Shown here: piece after piece, positions 1 through 10,890 of the stretch
Position numbering within the stretch: position 1 is the stretch's first letter
How the letters are laid out: each line of letters begins with the position of its first letter
Origin: Posidonia oceanica
Lineage: Eukaryota > Streptophyta > Magnoliopsida > Alismatales > Posidoniaceae
NCBI GenBank assembly: GCA_037176725.1
Contig: JAZBRS010000023.1
Coordinates: forward strand, 30,375,001 to 30,439,000
Reading direction: 5' to 3'
Length of the DNA: 64,000 bases
The notes under the pieces: model-generated
Seen by the model: only the letters and a program-made list of their open reading frames with translations
Databases searched by the model: none
What the model was told of the DNA's origin: nothing
Translations under genes and position numbers: made by a program

Positions 1-2290
1 CTCACCCTGCCGCAGCGAATTACGCCTTAGGACCTCCGCCTCTTGGACAATCTACATCCCAACCGCTTGATTCTGGTCCTCCGCCGGTCCTGCAACTCAG
101 CATACCCACTGACGGGTCCCCTGAGATGCAGTATCAGCAGCTGATGGAGACTGCCCAGAGACTGCAGGGCATGGCTCTATCTCTCCGCCCCTCATTTGTT
201 CCTGCTGCTCCCGAGGCTCCGCTGCGACCTGCTCCCGCATCGCAGGCATTCCCCTCTGCTCCTCCGCCCATACCACCGCCTCAGCTACTCACTGCTCAGG
301 CGATGAGGGCCCAGCTTCTGCCTCCTGCATATGCACAACACCAAGCACAGCATCCTCCTCTGGCACCTGGTGGTCAGTCCGTAGGACTAATCGGAGCATA
401 GCAACCCTCTGGCCTGCAGCCCAGCAGCGTGCCGGTGCAGCAGCTGACGCTCCAGCACACTGCATCTCCTACTACTCAGCATGCTAGTTATACATACCCC
501 CTGCATCAGCAATACCCTACCCCAACATACATGCCTGCACACACAGCACACCCGCACAGATACGCCGCCCATCCCGTCGCTCCACCAAGCGAGGTGATGG
601 TTGACCCAGAGGAGCACCTCGGTGCATCTTATGCGGCGTATGTGGCCCCTGCCCCTGCTGTACCACCTCATTTGGCAGCAGCTCCAGAATCTAGCGACGA
701 CAGGCTCGCCATTCTGGAGAAAGCACTTCGATAAGTGCAAGGCACAGACCACCAGTCTTGCCAGTTCCGGGACCTCTGTTATTTCCTAGAGGCAGTACTC
801 CCCCCGAAGTTCCGCATCCTGGTATTTGAAAAATACAATGGTAGAGGCTGCCCAATTGCACACCTGAAGGCGTACTACGGAGATCTTGCTCAGCTCCAGG
901 CTGACGAGAGGTTGCTAATCTGCTTGTTCCAGAAAAGTCTGAGCGGCCCCACGCTCAAGTGGTTCACCTCATTTGATATGGCCAGCATTAAGACGTGGAA
1001 TGACCTCAGCTAGGCATTCCTAGGACAATACTCCTTCAACTTGGACCTGGTCCCTAAGCGCGAGGACCTCGTCGCATTAAAGCAGAACCCTGGCGAGCCG
1101 TTCAGGGAGTATGTCGGCCGCTGGCGCGCACTCGCTTCGCAGATTCGAGACGGACCCTCTAATGAGGAGTCCCTCGAGATTGTGATTGGGGGTGTGCAGC
1201 CTGCTGTCGGGACTCTGCTCAGCATTCAACCTGTCACAACCTTCTCTGCACTGATCCGAGCTGGCACCAGCGTAGAGAGTTCACTACAAAGTGGCAACTT
1301 CCCAGCGCTCTCTGCGTTTGCCAAGCAAGCCACCGCCAGCAGCAATAGCAACAACACCAACAGCAACAGCAGTGGTACCAGCAGCCGGCCCAAGAAGAAG
1401 GACTCGCCAAAGCCTGCTGTTGCCTACGCCGACCCTGCGCCTGTGCCTGTTCAGTTGGCGGTTCGACCTCCCCCGCATCAACTAATCTATGCACCAGCAC
1501 CCAGAGCACCTCCCACACTACAAATCACCACCACCGCCCAACCGGTGTATCCTGCCGCACCAGTCCAGCAAGCGCAACCCCAGGGGCCATGACGTTAATT
1601 CACCCCATTGGTGGAACCGCTAACCGCCATCCTCCCCAAGGTTGCGACACTTCTGAGGTTTCCCGAGGCGCGCCCTTTGCCAAATTCACTTCCGCATTGG
1701 CATAAGGCGCACCTTTTTTGCGACTTTCATCGAGCCCCTGGGCACTTAACGAACAGTTGCCTCACTCTACGGGACGCCATCCAGAATCTGATCTAGTCGG
1801 GAACGATCTCGATCCACATGCACGAGGCACCTTCTTCTGTCCCCCCATCAGCATTAGCCCCTGCATCTACATTAGCACCCCCTCGTCCCAGCATTGTCCA
1901 CCAGCCTCTCCCGAAACATCCCAATCCGGGGGGCGCGGGGACCTCGGGAATCTACTCTCTCTCCCCCTCCGGGCCTGCTGCGTTTGTGGTAGACCCCTCT
2001 GAGCTCATTCATGATGTCTCGGAGCCCTTCCCTCTAGCTCTGTATCGTGCCGCCATTGCCGGCTCCGAGTCGGGAGTCCATATGATCCAACCACTTGCCA
2101 GGCCGGGGCGCTCCGCTGCTTGCTCTACCATGCATCCTCAGGCCCCTACCCCTATATACCTTCAAGCCAGACCTCAGGCCCAGACCCCAGCCTCCTATTT
2201 AGGTAGGCCCCCAGTCAGCCTGTTAGCCTGGTCCCAGCCAGGGCCTCCTGCAACCTACCAATACCAGCATCCCTCACCCTATTACCTAGC
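1..2290 (+). pseudogene. gag: Element A gag (Tat-lineage Ty3/gypsy), 5' part of a gag-pol frame, degenerate
   Basis: Gag would form the particle that packages retrotransposon RNA. One frame runs from the window edge (the true start lies to the left) through a Pro/Gln/Ala-rich N-terminal part into a retrotransposon-gag domain at about 780-1250, with FRILVFEKYNG, GDLAQLQADERLL and LKWFTS. A zinc-knuckle-like C-x2-H-x4-H-x4-C motif (CDFHRAPGHLTNSC) follows at about 1720-1765. The frame is broken by TAG 399-401, TAA 732-734, TAG 1011-1013, TGA near 1590 and TAG near 1794. The minus-strand gag of element C (12898-15042) aligns through most of it and has Gln where the stops at 399 and 1011 lie. The gene is cut at 2290 by solo LTR B, and its frame resumes at 26791. 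What is seen: domain, stops and junction. Inferred: loss of function in this copy. Confidence 0.9.
2286..2290. other. Target-site duplication of solo LTR B, left copy
   Basis: CTAGC immediately precedes the LTR terminus TGTAGTAATC at 2291. The partner CCAGC is at 26786-26790. The single mismatch is C versus T, fitting later decay of one copy. Confidence 0.75.
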
Positions 2291-3002
2291 TGTAGTAATC
2301 TCGATGTTCAGATCGTCCATGCACAGTGCTAGAAGCTCGTGTGCACCGATCGAAATCAGGCTCACTATAAGCGGCTATGTCCGAGGGGGAGGGCTCAACT
2401 CGAAAACACTTAAAACAGAGGAGAAAAGATAAAAAAAGAAGAAGATAAGACAATTCAGAGTCGCCACCGTGTCTATTATCGGGAGACAAGAAAAATGGGG
2501 GGAAATGCGCGAGTTAACACGCAAAACCAAGCGAATGATGCAATGCAAAGCAATGCAAAGGAAAACAAATGCAAATGAATGCAAATGATATGACTCATGC
2601 CTAGGATAAGGGCAATATGGTCATTGCGGGCCAAAAGACTGGGCAAGGACTCTCATTGCGTGTGGGGAAGGTGTTAGGCACCCCCGACACGCCCGAGAAT
2701 CGGTCTTTCTAGGCTTACACTCGCATACGCAAGGAAATGCAGGTTTGAATGCCTAAATGCCAATGAATGCCTGAATGAATGCTCAAAGGTGTGCTCTAAG
2801 TGATGGGATGCAATGCAATGAAGTAAACGTGCAGTCTAAGTGCTCAGCAACGCAGTCTGTGTTCCGAACCGGTCGAAACCTGGCTCGTGAGAACTCCAGG
2901 CAGTAAGCATCACTATCCTATATGCAAATGCAAGCGAAAAGCAAAACGGCAGTAAAACCAAGCAATACGGGCGACATGCAAGAGAAAACGGCATAAAACA
3001 CG

Positions 3003-3600
3003 CAAAACAACGCGAGAAACGAGAGCGACACGCGAAATGGTGCAAGGAAACAAGAGCAGCATGCGAAACGGTGCAAAAAATAGAAGCGGGCATGCAAAAC
3101 GATGCCAAAAACAAAACGGACACGCAAAACGGTGTCAAAAACAAAGTGGGCACGCAAAACGGTGCCAAAAACAGAGCAAGCACGCAAAACAGTGTGAGAA
3201 AGCAAAACGGGCACGTGAAACGGTGCCAAAGACAGAGCGAGCACGTAAAACGATACGAGAAAACAAGATCGACACGCAAAACGGTGCAGGAAAGCAAAGC
3301 GGGCACACAAAACGGTGCCAAAGATAGAGCGAGCACGCAAAATGGTGCCAAGAGCAAAGCAGGCACGCGAAATGATGCCAAAACAGAGCGGCACGTGAAA
3401 CGGTGCCAAAGACAGAGCGGGCACGCAAAACAGTGCCAAAAGCGAAGCGAGCACGCAAAACAGCACCAAAACAGAGTGGGCAGGCAAAACGGTGCCAAAA
3501 AGAAAGCGGGCACGCAAAACGGTGCCAAAAACGAAGCGGGCATGCAAAACGGTGCCAAAAGCGAAGTAGGCACGCAAAACGGGGCCAAAGCAAGCGAAAT
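3003..3600 (-). repeat. About 30-bp hairpin-unit array in LTR B
   Basis: The array has roughly 18-20 contiguous degenerate units of about 30 bp. On the + strand the core is GGCACGCAAAACGGTGCC followed by an A-rich spacer. GGCAC pairs with GTGCC across an 8-base loop, so each unit can form a small hairpin. Long open frames across the array on both strands are by-products of the 30-bp period, not genes. Confidence 0.85.
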
Positions 3601-3711
3601 AAAACATCGATAAAGCCATGCGGATGCAGATGCAAAGGGGAAGAGTAAGAGAAGCAAAGGGGAGGAATCAGCGTAAGTGTGAGAGCGAACGCTGTTTAAG
3701 AACCGTGCAAT

Positions 3712-3716
3712 GTAGG
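3712..3716. other. Target-site duplication of element C, left copy (GTAGG)
   Basis: GTAGG directly precedes the LTR terminus at 3717 and is repeated exactly at 22302-22306. The undisturbed site can be read in related LTRs, for example TAGGTGTGAAGACC at 4787-4800 and near 53900. Confidence 0.95.
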
Positions 3717-4034
3717 TGTAGTAATCCCAATCGGAATCAGGCTTACTATTAGCGGCGATGATCCGAGGAGGAGGGCTCAACTCGAAAACACTTAAAAAGG
3801 AAGAAAAGAAGAAGATAAGACAAATCAGAGTCGCCACCATGTCTATTAACGGAAGACAAGGAAAACCGAGGGAAATGCGTGGATTAAACACGCAAATCCA
3901 AGCAAGAAATGCAAAGCAAAGCAATGCAAAAGAAAACAAATGCAAATACATGCAAATGAGATGACTCTAGCCTAGGATAAGGGCGATATGGTCATTGTGG
4001 GCCAAAAGACTGGGCAAGGACTCCTGTTACGCGC

Positions 4035-4081
4035 GGGGAAGGTGTTAGGCACCCCCGACACGCCCGGGAATCGGTCTTTCT
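4035..4081 (-). promoter_or_regulatory. Conserved LTR block near the R/U5 end
   Basis: The block centred on GGTGTTAGGCACCCCCGACA and ending in AATCGGTCTTTC is kept in every LTR here except E: 2665-2710 (B), 4035-4081 and 16837-16882 (C), 41896-41955 (A, opposite strand), 50155-50202 (F) and 53148-53194 (G). The LTRs are otherwise much diverged, so constraint is likely. Its exact role (RNA processing, dimerisation or poly(A)) cannot be read from the sequence. Confidence 0.6.
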
Positions 4082-4384
4082 AGGCTTACGCTCGCATACG
4101 CAGGGAAATGCAGATCTGGATGCCTATGTGCCTATGAATGCCTAAATGAATGCTCAAGGTGTGCTCTAAGTGGAGAGAATGCAAAGCAAGGAAGTAAACG
4201 TGCTCTCTAAGTGCTCAGCCGCACTGTCCGTGTTCCGAACTAGGCGAAACCTGGCTCGTGAGAACTCCAGGCAGTAAGCATCACAGCCTTATATGCAAAT
4301 GCAAGCGAAAAAGCAAAACAACGGCAAAACCATGCAATGCGATCGACATGCAAGAGAAAACGGCGTAAAATGCGCAAAACAAGG

Positions 4385-4665
4385 CAAGAAACGAAAACGG
4401 CATGCGAAACGGTGCAAAAAGACAAGACGGGCACGCAAAACGGTGCCAAAAAACAAAGCGGGCACGCGAAACGATGCCAAAAGCGAAGCGGGCACGCAAA
4501 ACGGTGCCGAAAACGAAGCAGGCACGCAAAACGGTGCCAAAAACAAAGTGGGCACGCAAAACGGTGCCAAAAGCGAAGCGGGCACAAAAAACGGTGCTGA
4601 AAACGAAGCGGGCACTCAAAACGGTGCCAAAAGCGAAGCAGGCACGCAAAATGGTGCCGAAAGAC
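4385..4665 (-). repeat. 30-bp hairpin-unit array in C 3' LTR
   Basis: About nine contiguous units have the core GGCACGCAAAACGGTGCC plus an A-rich linker. The matching array in the 5' LTR (17195-17405) is about two units shorter, so the array changed length after or during insertion of an otherwise almost unchanged element. Confidence 0.88.
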
Positions 4666-7643
4666 GTAATAAAACCTCGGCAAAACCATGCAGATGCAAA
4701 TGCAAAGAGAGAGGATAAGAAAAGCGAAAGGAGAAGCAAACAGTGCGTGTGTGAGAACAGACACTGTTTAAGGGCCACGCAGAGTAGGTGTGAAGACCTA
4801 CATTGGGGAGAATAAGCAAGTGGGGGGATTACCACTGTTTTGTGACTGTTTCCCACTAAACCGCCCCACGATGTGTCTCGCACGCTGCTCAAAGCTCGCG
4901 GCGCGATCGGATCGTGGAAAAGGGGGAAGAAAGTCGCAATAAGTGGTGAATCTAGGGGAAACGCAACACAAAACACTTGGGAATACGCGAAAAGAGGAAC
5001 GGGATTGATAGATAAGAAGAGGAAGTCCTATTCTACATGATCGAGGAAACAAAAAGCGAAAACGATGCATGCAATGCAAATGGTATGCAAATGAATGCTG
5101 TGCAGGGGTTCAGGAGGACTTACCTGGAAAATCTGAGACCTGATCTGAAATCTGCTTGGTCCATGCTGAAGAGCGCTCCGCCGGGGTTGTCCGGGTAGCT
5201 TATTTGAGAAGATCCAACGGCCGGATTGAAAGATATCGCAGCTTCAAGGCAGGAGGGCTAGAACAGGGGAGAAGAACAGATCTAAGTGTTCAGGGGGGCC
5301 TAAGGGTGTGCAAAAGGTCCTCCCATGTGAATGGGAGCTAAGGGGGCTTTAGTGTGTGCAAAAGATGCTAAATGCAAAGCTAAATGGATGCAAGATGCAT
5401 GCAAGAAGCAAGAAAAGACAAGAAGGGAGAATTTTTAAAAAAGGAGTTTAAATGCCATTTTTTTAAAAAGAAAGGGATCTAAAAGAGCAATTTTGAAAAA
5501 GTATGTGACCTACAGGCAGGAGTTTTGAAAACAGGAGGAGACAGAGGGCAATTTTGCAAAGGATGGGTTAAAAAACAATACTTAAAGGAGGGTATGCATC
5601 AGAAGAAGTTTTGAAAGCAAATGGCAATTGGAAGGCAATTTTGTAAAAGTTTGGGGTCTAAAATGCAATTTTTCCAGAAAACAGGGTTCCGGGGAGTCTG
5701 GGAATGCAAGTGGAGGGCCTACATGCAATTTTGCAAACATGGGAGCTAAAATGCAATTTTAAGGGCAAAACAGGCATTTTAAATGATTTTAAAAGGATGC
5801 AAAGGACCTATGTGTCATTTTTAAATCATGTAGGGTCAAAAATGCAATTTAATATGCAAAATATGCTCTGAAATCATGGTCTGTGGACTGACATGCAATT
5901 TTTAAAAGATGTAGGGGGAAAAAATGCAATGTAATATGCAAAAATGCATGCAAAATAATTACTGTGCATTTAAATGGTCCTATATGCAAAAATGAGAAAG
6001 CAGGAGGTAAAATATGCAATGCATCAACCAAAAATTAAAATCAGAACTTAAGTTACTACAGTGCATGGGATTTAAATGCAAAAACAGTAAAACATAGGGT
6101 TCCAGAATGCAATATGATAAGGCAAAATTAAGGCATTTAAATTAAATGATCTACTGCAGGACCTATATGCAATAATTGAAAACAGGAGGGCTAAAGCATA
6201 AATTTTTATAACTAAAAAGCACAGTAAACGGACTGGATTGCAAATACAGAAAAGCACAGATATTTAATGCAATTTAGCATGATTCTAAATCAAAAACATA
6301 GCAGCTTAAATGATATAAGGATCAGAACGCAAAAATAAGAAAACTTAAGCTAAACATGCAATATTTACCTAAAAAACTATACTAATGCAAAAATAAAGCT
6401 ACAGTAATGGCCGGCGGAGACGAGCACTGTAGCAGTGAGCTACCAGAGCTCGCGACCGCCGGCACAGGGACGCTGGGGGTGCGCTGTCGGGCGGAGGAGT
6501 CGATCCCGGAGCTGACGGAGGCAGGGCGGCGATCGACGGAGGACGACATGGCCTGGAACGCACCGGAGCGCTCGCCGGAGAAGACGATCTGACCGGCGAG
6601 CAGCATCGGAGCAGGAGGGCCGGAAAAGCGATTCTAAAGAGCGGAGGAGCGGCAGGGGAAGAAGAGGAAGCTAAGGGTGGAAGAGCTTACCTTTCTCTGC
6701 GTCTGAAATGTCCTCCCGACCTCAGCAGTTCCGGAGCTGGTCGGCGGCGTTCGTCCGGTCGCCGCGGTGGTCGTCAGCTGCTCGCGGAGGTCCGGATCTT
6801 CTCAGGGTGATCTTCCGGTGCTTCCCGATCGGTTAGACAGATGCTTCGGAGCTTGGAGAGAGATCTGGAGTTTTTGGGTTCAGAGGATGCTACCGGAGGT
6901 GGGGGGCTTTGTTTGCTGCTCGTCGGACCTGATGGAGCCTTCCGGGAGGTAGCTGGAGGTTCAGGGAGTGGATCTGGATGGCTGAATTGGTTTTCTGGAG
7001 GCAGTGGAGAGGGATTGAAGGTGGGTCTGATCTCTGGACAGAAGGAGACACAAGTGTTTGTGGTGAAGCTTGTGGTCTGTGGTGGGAGAGGAGGTTGATG
7101 GTCGGGTGCTTTGGAAAGGTGGAGGTCAGGCGGATTTCTGGGTGGATTTTGGGAAGAAGCTGCGGGCTGTGGTGAAGGCGATTGTGGAGGGATCAATGTT
7201 GGGTTGCTGGGTGGAGTGTCGTGTGATCTGAAGGTGTTTTATGTGGTGGAAAGGCAGTGGGATGGTGAAGGAAGATGGCTGGTTGCTGGGTGAGTTTGGG
7301 GGAGCAATTGGGAGAGGGATGAAGGCTCGGAAGGGTGTTGGGTTATTGGAAAAAGAAGAGGAAGGCTTGCTGTGGATTTCAGAGGGAAAAGGAGAAGGAT
7401 TTGGGTGGGGAAGGCTCTGGAATTGGTAGCCTCTCTCCGGGATGCGAAGAACTCCCTCAGACTCTCTCTTCTTGCTCTCTCTTTTCTGGAATTGGAGGGT
7501 GAAGAGGAAGAAGAAAGGAGGTCGCTCAGGTGGAGAAAGTTCTGAATTCTGCTCTCTGGGGTTGCTCTCTCTGGTTTCTCTCTGGGTTTTCTAACTGATC
7601 TTGCTCTCACTGCCAACTGATGATGGTTGCTGATGGACGAAGG

Positions 7644-7650
7644 CTTATAT
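7644..7650 (-). promoter_or_regulatory. Candidate TATA box of C 3' LTR
   Basis: On the minus strand the sequence reads CCTCATATAAGCC, about 1.91 kb into the LTR from its 5' end. The same site is at 20385-20391 in the 5' LTR. It would divide the LTR into U3 of about 1.9 kb and R/U5 of about 3.9 kb. No transcript data are available, so the start site is inferred. Confidence 0.5.
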
Positions 7651-9559
7651 GAGGAGGAGGCCGGCTGCTGGCGCGCTGGAAGCTTTTGAATTCAACCGGC
7701 GACACTGCAGCAGACGCGATGGATGTCGGCGAGTCGACCGGCATTCAATGCCTCCGGGAAAGACGCTGAGATGGAGGAGAAGCGGCGAGCTCTGTAGGAT
7801 GACATGATGGAGGCTTCGAATTCAAACGATGGAGGGAGTACTGCAGCAGCCGCTCGCGGGAGAAGGCTGCAGAAATGCTGAAGGAGGAAGAAGGGTGAAG
7901 CGGGCCAGGCTGCGGGCCGAAGAAAAGAAAGAAAAAAAGAAAAGAAAAGAAAAGAGACGGGCTGATTGGGCCCAGCAAGGAAAGAGAGGAAAGAAAAAAG
8001 AGAAGGAAGAAAGAAAGAAAGAGAGGAAAAAAAGGGGAGAAATAAAATAGGAAAAAATAAATTAAAAATAAGTAAAAATACTAGGGTGTTTGTGTTGTGA
8101 GTTAGGATCCTGATTAGATTTTTAATGACTATTTTTAGGTTAATTAGTGTGGTTTAAAGGGGTTTTGGGCTTGATTAGGGTTTTAGGGTTTTATTTGTTT
8201 TTAATTCGTTTTCCATTTTGATTAAGTGTTGTTAAGTCTTTTCAAATTGTTTTTTAAATTGTATTTTTCTTGTTAAGCACTTAGGATGTTAATTAGGATT
8301 TTTAAGATTTATTTTTATATTAATTAGAATGGGTTTTGGGCTTTTTAGTTCTAGCCTTTTAGGTTTTTCTTTCATAAGTCTTTTGAATTAGGTTTTGATT
8401 TTTATTTGTTGATTTTTCTTGATGTTTTTTAATTGGGTTTCTCTTGTCTGATTAAGTGTTTTTTAAGTCTTTTTAATGTGTTCTTCATTTTCTTTTTAAT
8501 TAAGTCCTTAGGTTGTTTTTTTTTCTTAGGTTTGTTAGGTTAGGCTTTTTCTTTCATTAATTGTTTATCTTAGTGTTCTTAATTGTTTTACTTTTTTTTT
8601 AAGGTTTGCTTTTTAATTATCTTGATGGGGTTTTTACCTTTGGTGGGTTTTGATTTTGTTTTAGTTTTTTTCCTTGATTTTACGGTATTTTCTTTTGGTT
8701 TGTTTTGCATTTTTTAGTTTGCATGCTTGATTTTCTTTTTAGCTTGATTTAATTAGGTTTAAGTTTTTAATTGTTTGTTTAATGTTTTTAAATTGTTTTT
8801 CTTAGAGTTCTGATTTGTTTCTCTTATGTTTTGGAGTTTTACAGATTTTTTAGGGCTTTTTATGGATTTTAGCAAAAGAAAGAAAAGGAAAAGAGAAGGA
8901 GGAAGGAAATGGAAAAAGGGAGAAATAAAAGGGAAAGAGATGAGTTGGAGGAAAATGATTTTTTAAAATTCAGGGAAAAAGCTAAAAATAAATTAAAAAT
9001 AGGAATAAGATAGAGAAAGGATAGAAGCACAAAGAGGGCCCACAGCCAGGCAGGAAAAAGGGGAAGAAAGGGATGAAAAGAGAGATGATAATCAGGAGAG
9101 AGAGAGGAGAGAGAAAATGATAATCCCGGAGAGAGAAAAGGATAATTAGGGCAAATGAAGGTCTTAAAGGTCTTGGAATGGGATGAAAATTGGAGAGTGG
9201 GTAGTCTAGGGTTTGAGGAGCTGGCTCTGAAGTTTTGGTTTGATTCTGAGAAGGTTTTAGAGGGGTTTCAAGGTGTAGAAAAAGGGGAGTTTCACCTAGG
9301 TTTTCTAGGGTTTTTGGGAATGGTCTTGGGTTGGAAATTTCTAGGTTCTTGGGTAGGTTTGCTAAGTGGCTGCTGGTGGGTTTTCCTATGGATTTTGGTC
9401 AGGTTTTGAGTTTGGGAAGAGGGGTAAAGGCTTAGGTCAAATTTGCTTGGTTTTGAAGGGTAAAGAAGAGGATTAGGGTTTGGGTTTAGGTTAGGGTTTG
9501 AGTCCAGCAATCACTAGGAGGGCTCCAAAGTCCAAGCCTGCCAAGATGGGGTGTCAACA

Positions 9560-9571
9560 GATGCCCCTCCC
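9560..9571 (-). other. Polypurine tract of element C
   Basis: The minus strand reads GGGAGGGGCATC directly before the 3' LTR start TGTTGACACC. This is the expected priming site for plus-strand DNA. The same tract abuts LTR F (52561-52572) and LTR G (55742-55752). Element A has a slightly changed version on the other strand (38910-38921). Confidence 0.9.
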
Positions 9572-10464
9572 TGAGCAAGGTCAAGCGGAGCGAGGCCGCT
9601 GCTCAGGGTTGACAAGACACCCCATCTGACCGGCGGAAGCAGCGGGTTGCTATGGGCGTGAGCTACTTATTCGGCGGATGCACCGAAAATCGTAGCCCAT
9701 TGCCGCAATGCAGGATGCAGGGTGCAGATGGATGAATGTGCAGTGTGTAAATGCAAATGCTATGCTTATGCTAAAGCTTACTGCGCTGTACTCCTCTGGG
9801 GGAAAGCGAGATGGTGTATGCACGCGGGAGGGTGGAAAATGGAATGCAAGATCGCCGGACAATACTTCGGGAGAGTCGGGCGAGGGGGTGCGCTGAGTGA
9901 TGTGCACCTCTAGCGTGGGGGTGCCGTTTGCCAAGCTTCTGCTGTAGGCATAGGCGATGCGAGTGCTGAAAGTAAAAGGCTGAAAAGTAAAGATGCTGGA
10001 AAGTAAAGATGCTAGAAAGTAAAGTGCTGAGAAGTAAATATGCTGTGGATGTGCATGCGGTGGCGGGCGCAAGCCCGGGAAGGCGAAGTGCGGAAGTTGG
10101 TGTAAGGACCACAGAGGAGCAGTAGCGCAATAAGGGTGCAATGTTATGCAATGTTATGCAGTGGAATGCAGGGTATAAACAGTGGAGCGCCGGGCATACG
10201 GAACCGGGAAAACGATCCCAAGGCCGCATACTACTGCGAGTATCATCCAAAGCCGGCAAGCTGCGAGAGTCTTGCGGGTGCCGAGGATGATACCTTAGGC
10301 AATACGCGAGCCAGGGGTTCGATTCCCAAGCACGCCATGTCCATGCAATGATGAAATGCAATACTAGGACTGACTCTACAGAGGACACAATGAAGCTATA
10401 TGATGTCATGCAATGCGAATGCTGATGATATGCCATGATATGCAACAGAATGCTATTAAACTAC

Positions 10465-10625
10465 GACGAAATGAGGTGATAAGTTAACGGACTTATCGCA
10501 GGATAGTTAGGGCTATCAGCCCGCTGAAGAGTTGACGGACTCATCACCGGATAGTTAGGGCTATCAGCCCGAACGAGGAGTTAACGGACTCATCACCGGA
10601 TATTTTAGGGCTATCGGCCCGAATG
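10465..10625 (-). repeat. About 52-bp repeats, three copies (C 3' region)
   Basis: Three units each contain a short stem-loop (ATAAGT..ACTTAT type, then TGATGAGT-type variants) followed by TAGTTAGGGCTATCAGCCCG. The units are related to the 51-bp units of element D at 58361-58564. Confidence 0.8.
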
Positions 10626-10717
10626 AGGATGGAAAGTGGGCGGGAAACCGAACTAGAAGGTGCGGCAGAGGTCCAGAGACACTCCCGCGACAGTTGGGGA
10701 TGTCAGCCCAATGCAGA

Positions 10718-10890
10718 TGGAAGTGGGATACCAAGGGACAGCAAAAAAGATGCCCCTGGTATCAGGATGATGCCAGGGGACAGCCGAAGTGCCCCTGGCA
10801 CCGAAATGCGATGATGGATAGATGAATGGATGATAGGTTGACGAACCTATCGCCGGGCAGTTAGGGGTGCCAGCCCAGATGCAAAGAATG
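10718..10890 (-). repeat. Hairpin group in C 3' region
   Basis: GATACCAAGGG pairs imperfectly with CCCCTGGTATC (10726-10763). GATGCCAGGGG then pairs with CCCCTGGCACC (10769-10802). A GATAGG..CCTATC unit with GGGGTGCCAGCCC follows. Related hairpins lie in A (36577-36636, opposite strand) and D (58251-58292). Confidence 0.75.

Larger units (their letters stand above)
2291..3716 (-). mobile_element. Solo LTR B, left segment (3' end of a minus-strand Tat-like LTR)
   Basis: On the minus strand this segment ends in GATTACTACA, the LTR 3' terminus shared with C and G. It carries the conserved stretch around GTGTTAGGCACCCCCGACAC (2670-2695) and an array of about 30-bp units (3003-3600). It stops at 3716, where element C has inserted, and resumes at 22302. 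The two parts total about 5.9 kb, the same length class as C's LTRs. Element A sequence flanks both outer ends with a target duplication and no internal region is present, so B is a solo LTR left by recombination between two LTRs. Confidence 0.88.
3717..9559 (-). mobile_element. Element C 3' LTR (5843 bp)
   Basis: On the minus strand it starts TGTTGACACCCC at 9559 and ends GGATTACTACA at 3717. It matches the 5' LTR (16519-22301) almost base for base. In the AT-rich stretch 8041-8880 against 20783-21621 I found two substitutions by eye. The length difference comes mostly from the number of 30-bp hairpin units (4385-4665 against 17195-17405). Parts in + order: terminal region with the conserved GGTGTTAGGCACCCCCGACA block, hairpin array, A-rich stretch 5340-6400, GC-rich stretch 6400-7900, T-rich stretch 8050-8880. 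Confidence 0.95.

Noticed and set aside
2836..3951. A 371-codon minus-strand frame with repeated FACPL and FWHRF-like text, and matching Lys/Arg-rich + frames
   Set aside because: The 30-bp array is open in several frames on both strands, and the same happens at 4240-4976 and 17041-17718. There is no domain, and the frame crosses the B/C element junction at 3716.
6774..7616. Pro/Ser-rich minus-strand frames of 140 and 125 codons in LTR C, repeated in the other LTR (19515-20357)
   Set aside because: Identity between the two LTRs is expected without selection. Composition is GC-rich low complexity, and the B LTR does not keep the frames.
8050..8880. A long T-rich stretch (and its copies at 20,790, 25,380 and 54,240) as a possible matrix-attachment region or separate insertion
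   Set aside because: It is a collinear part of every C-type LTR, with no own boundaries or target duplication. A matrix-attachment role cannot be judged from sequence alone.
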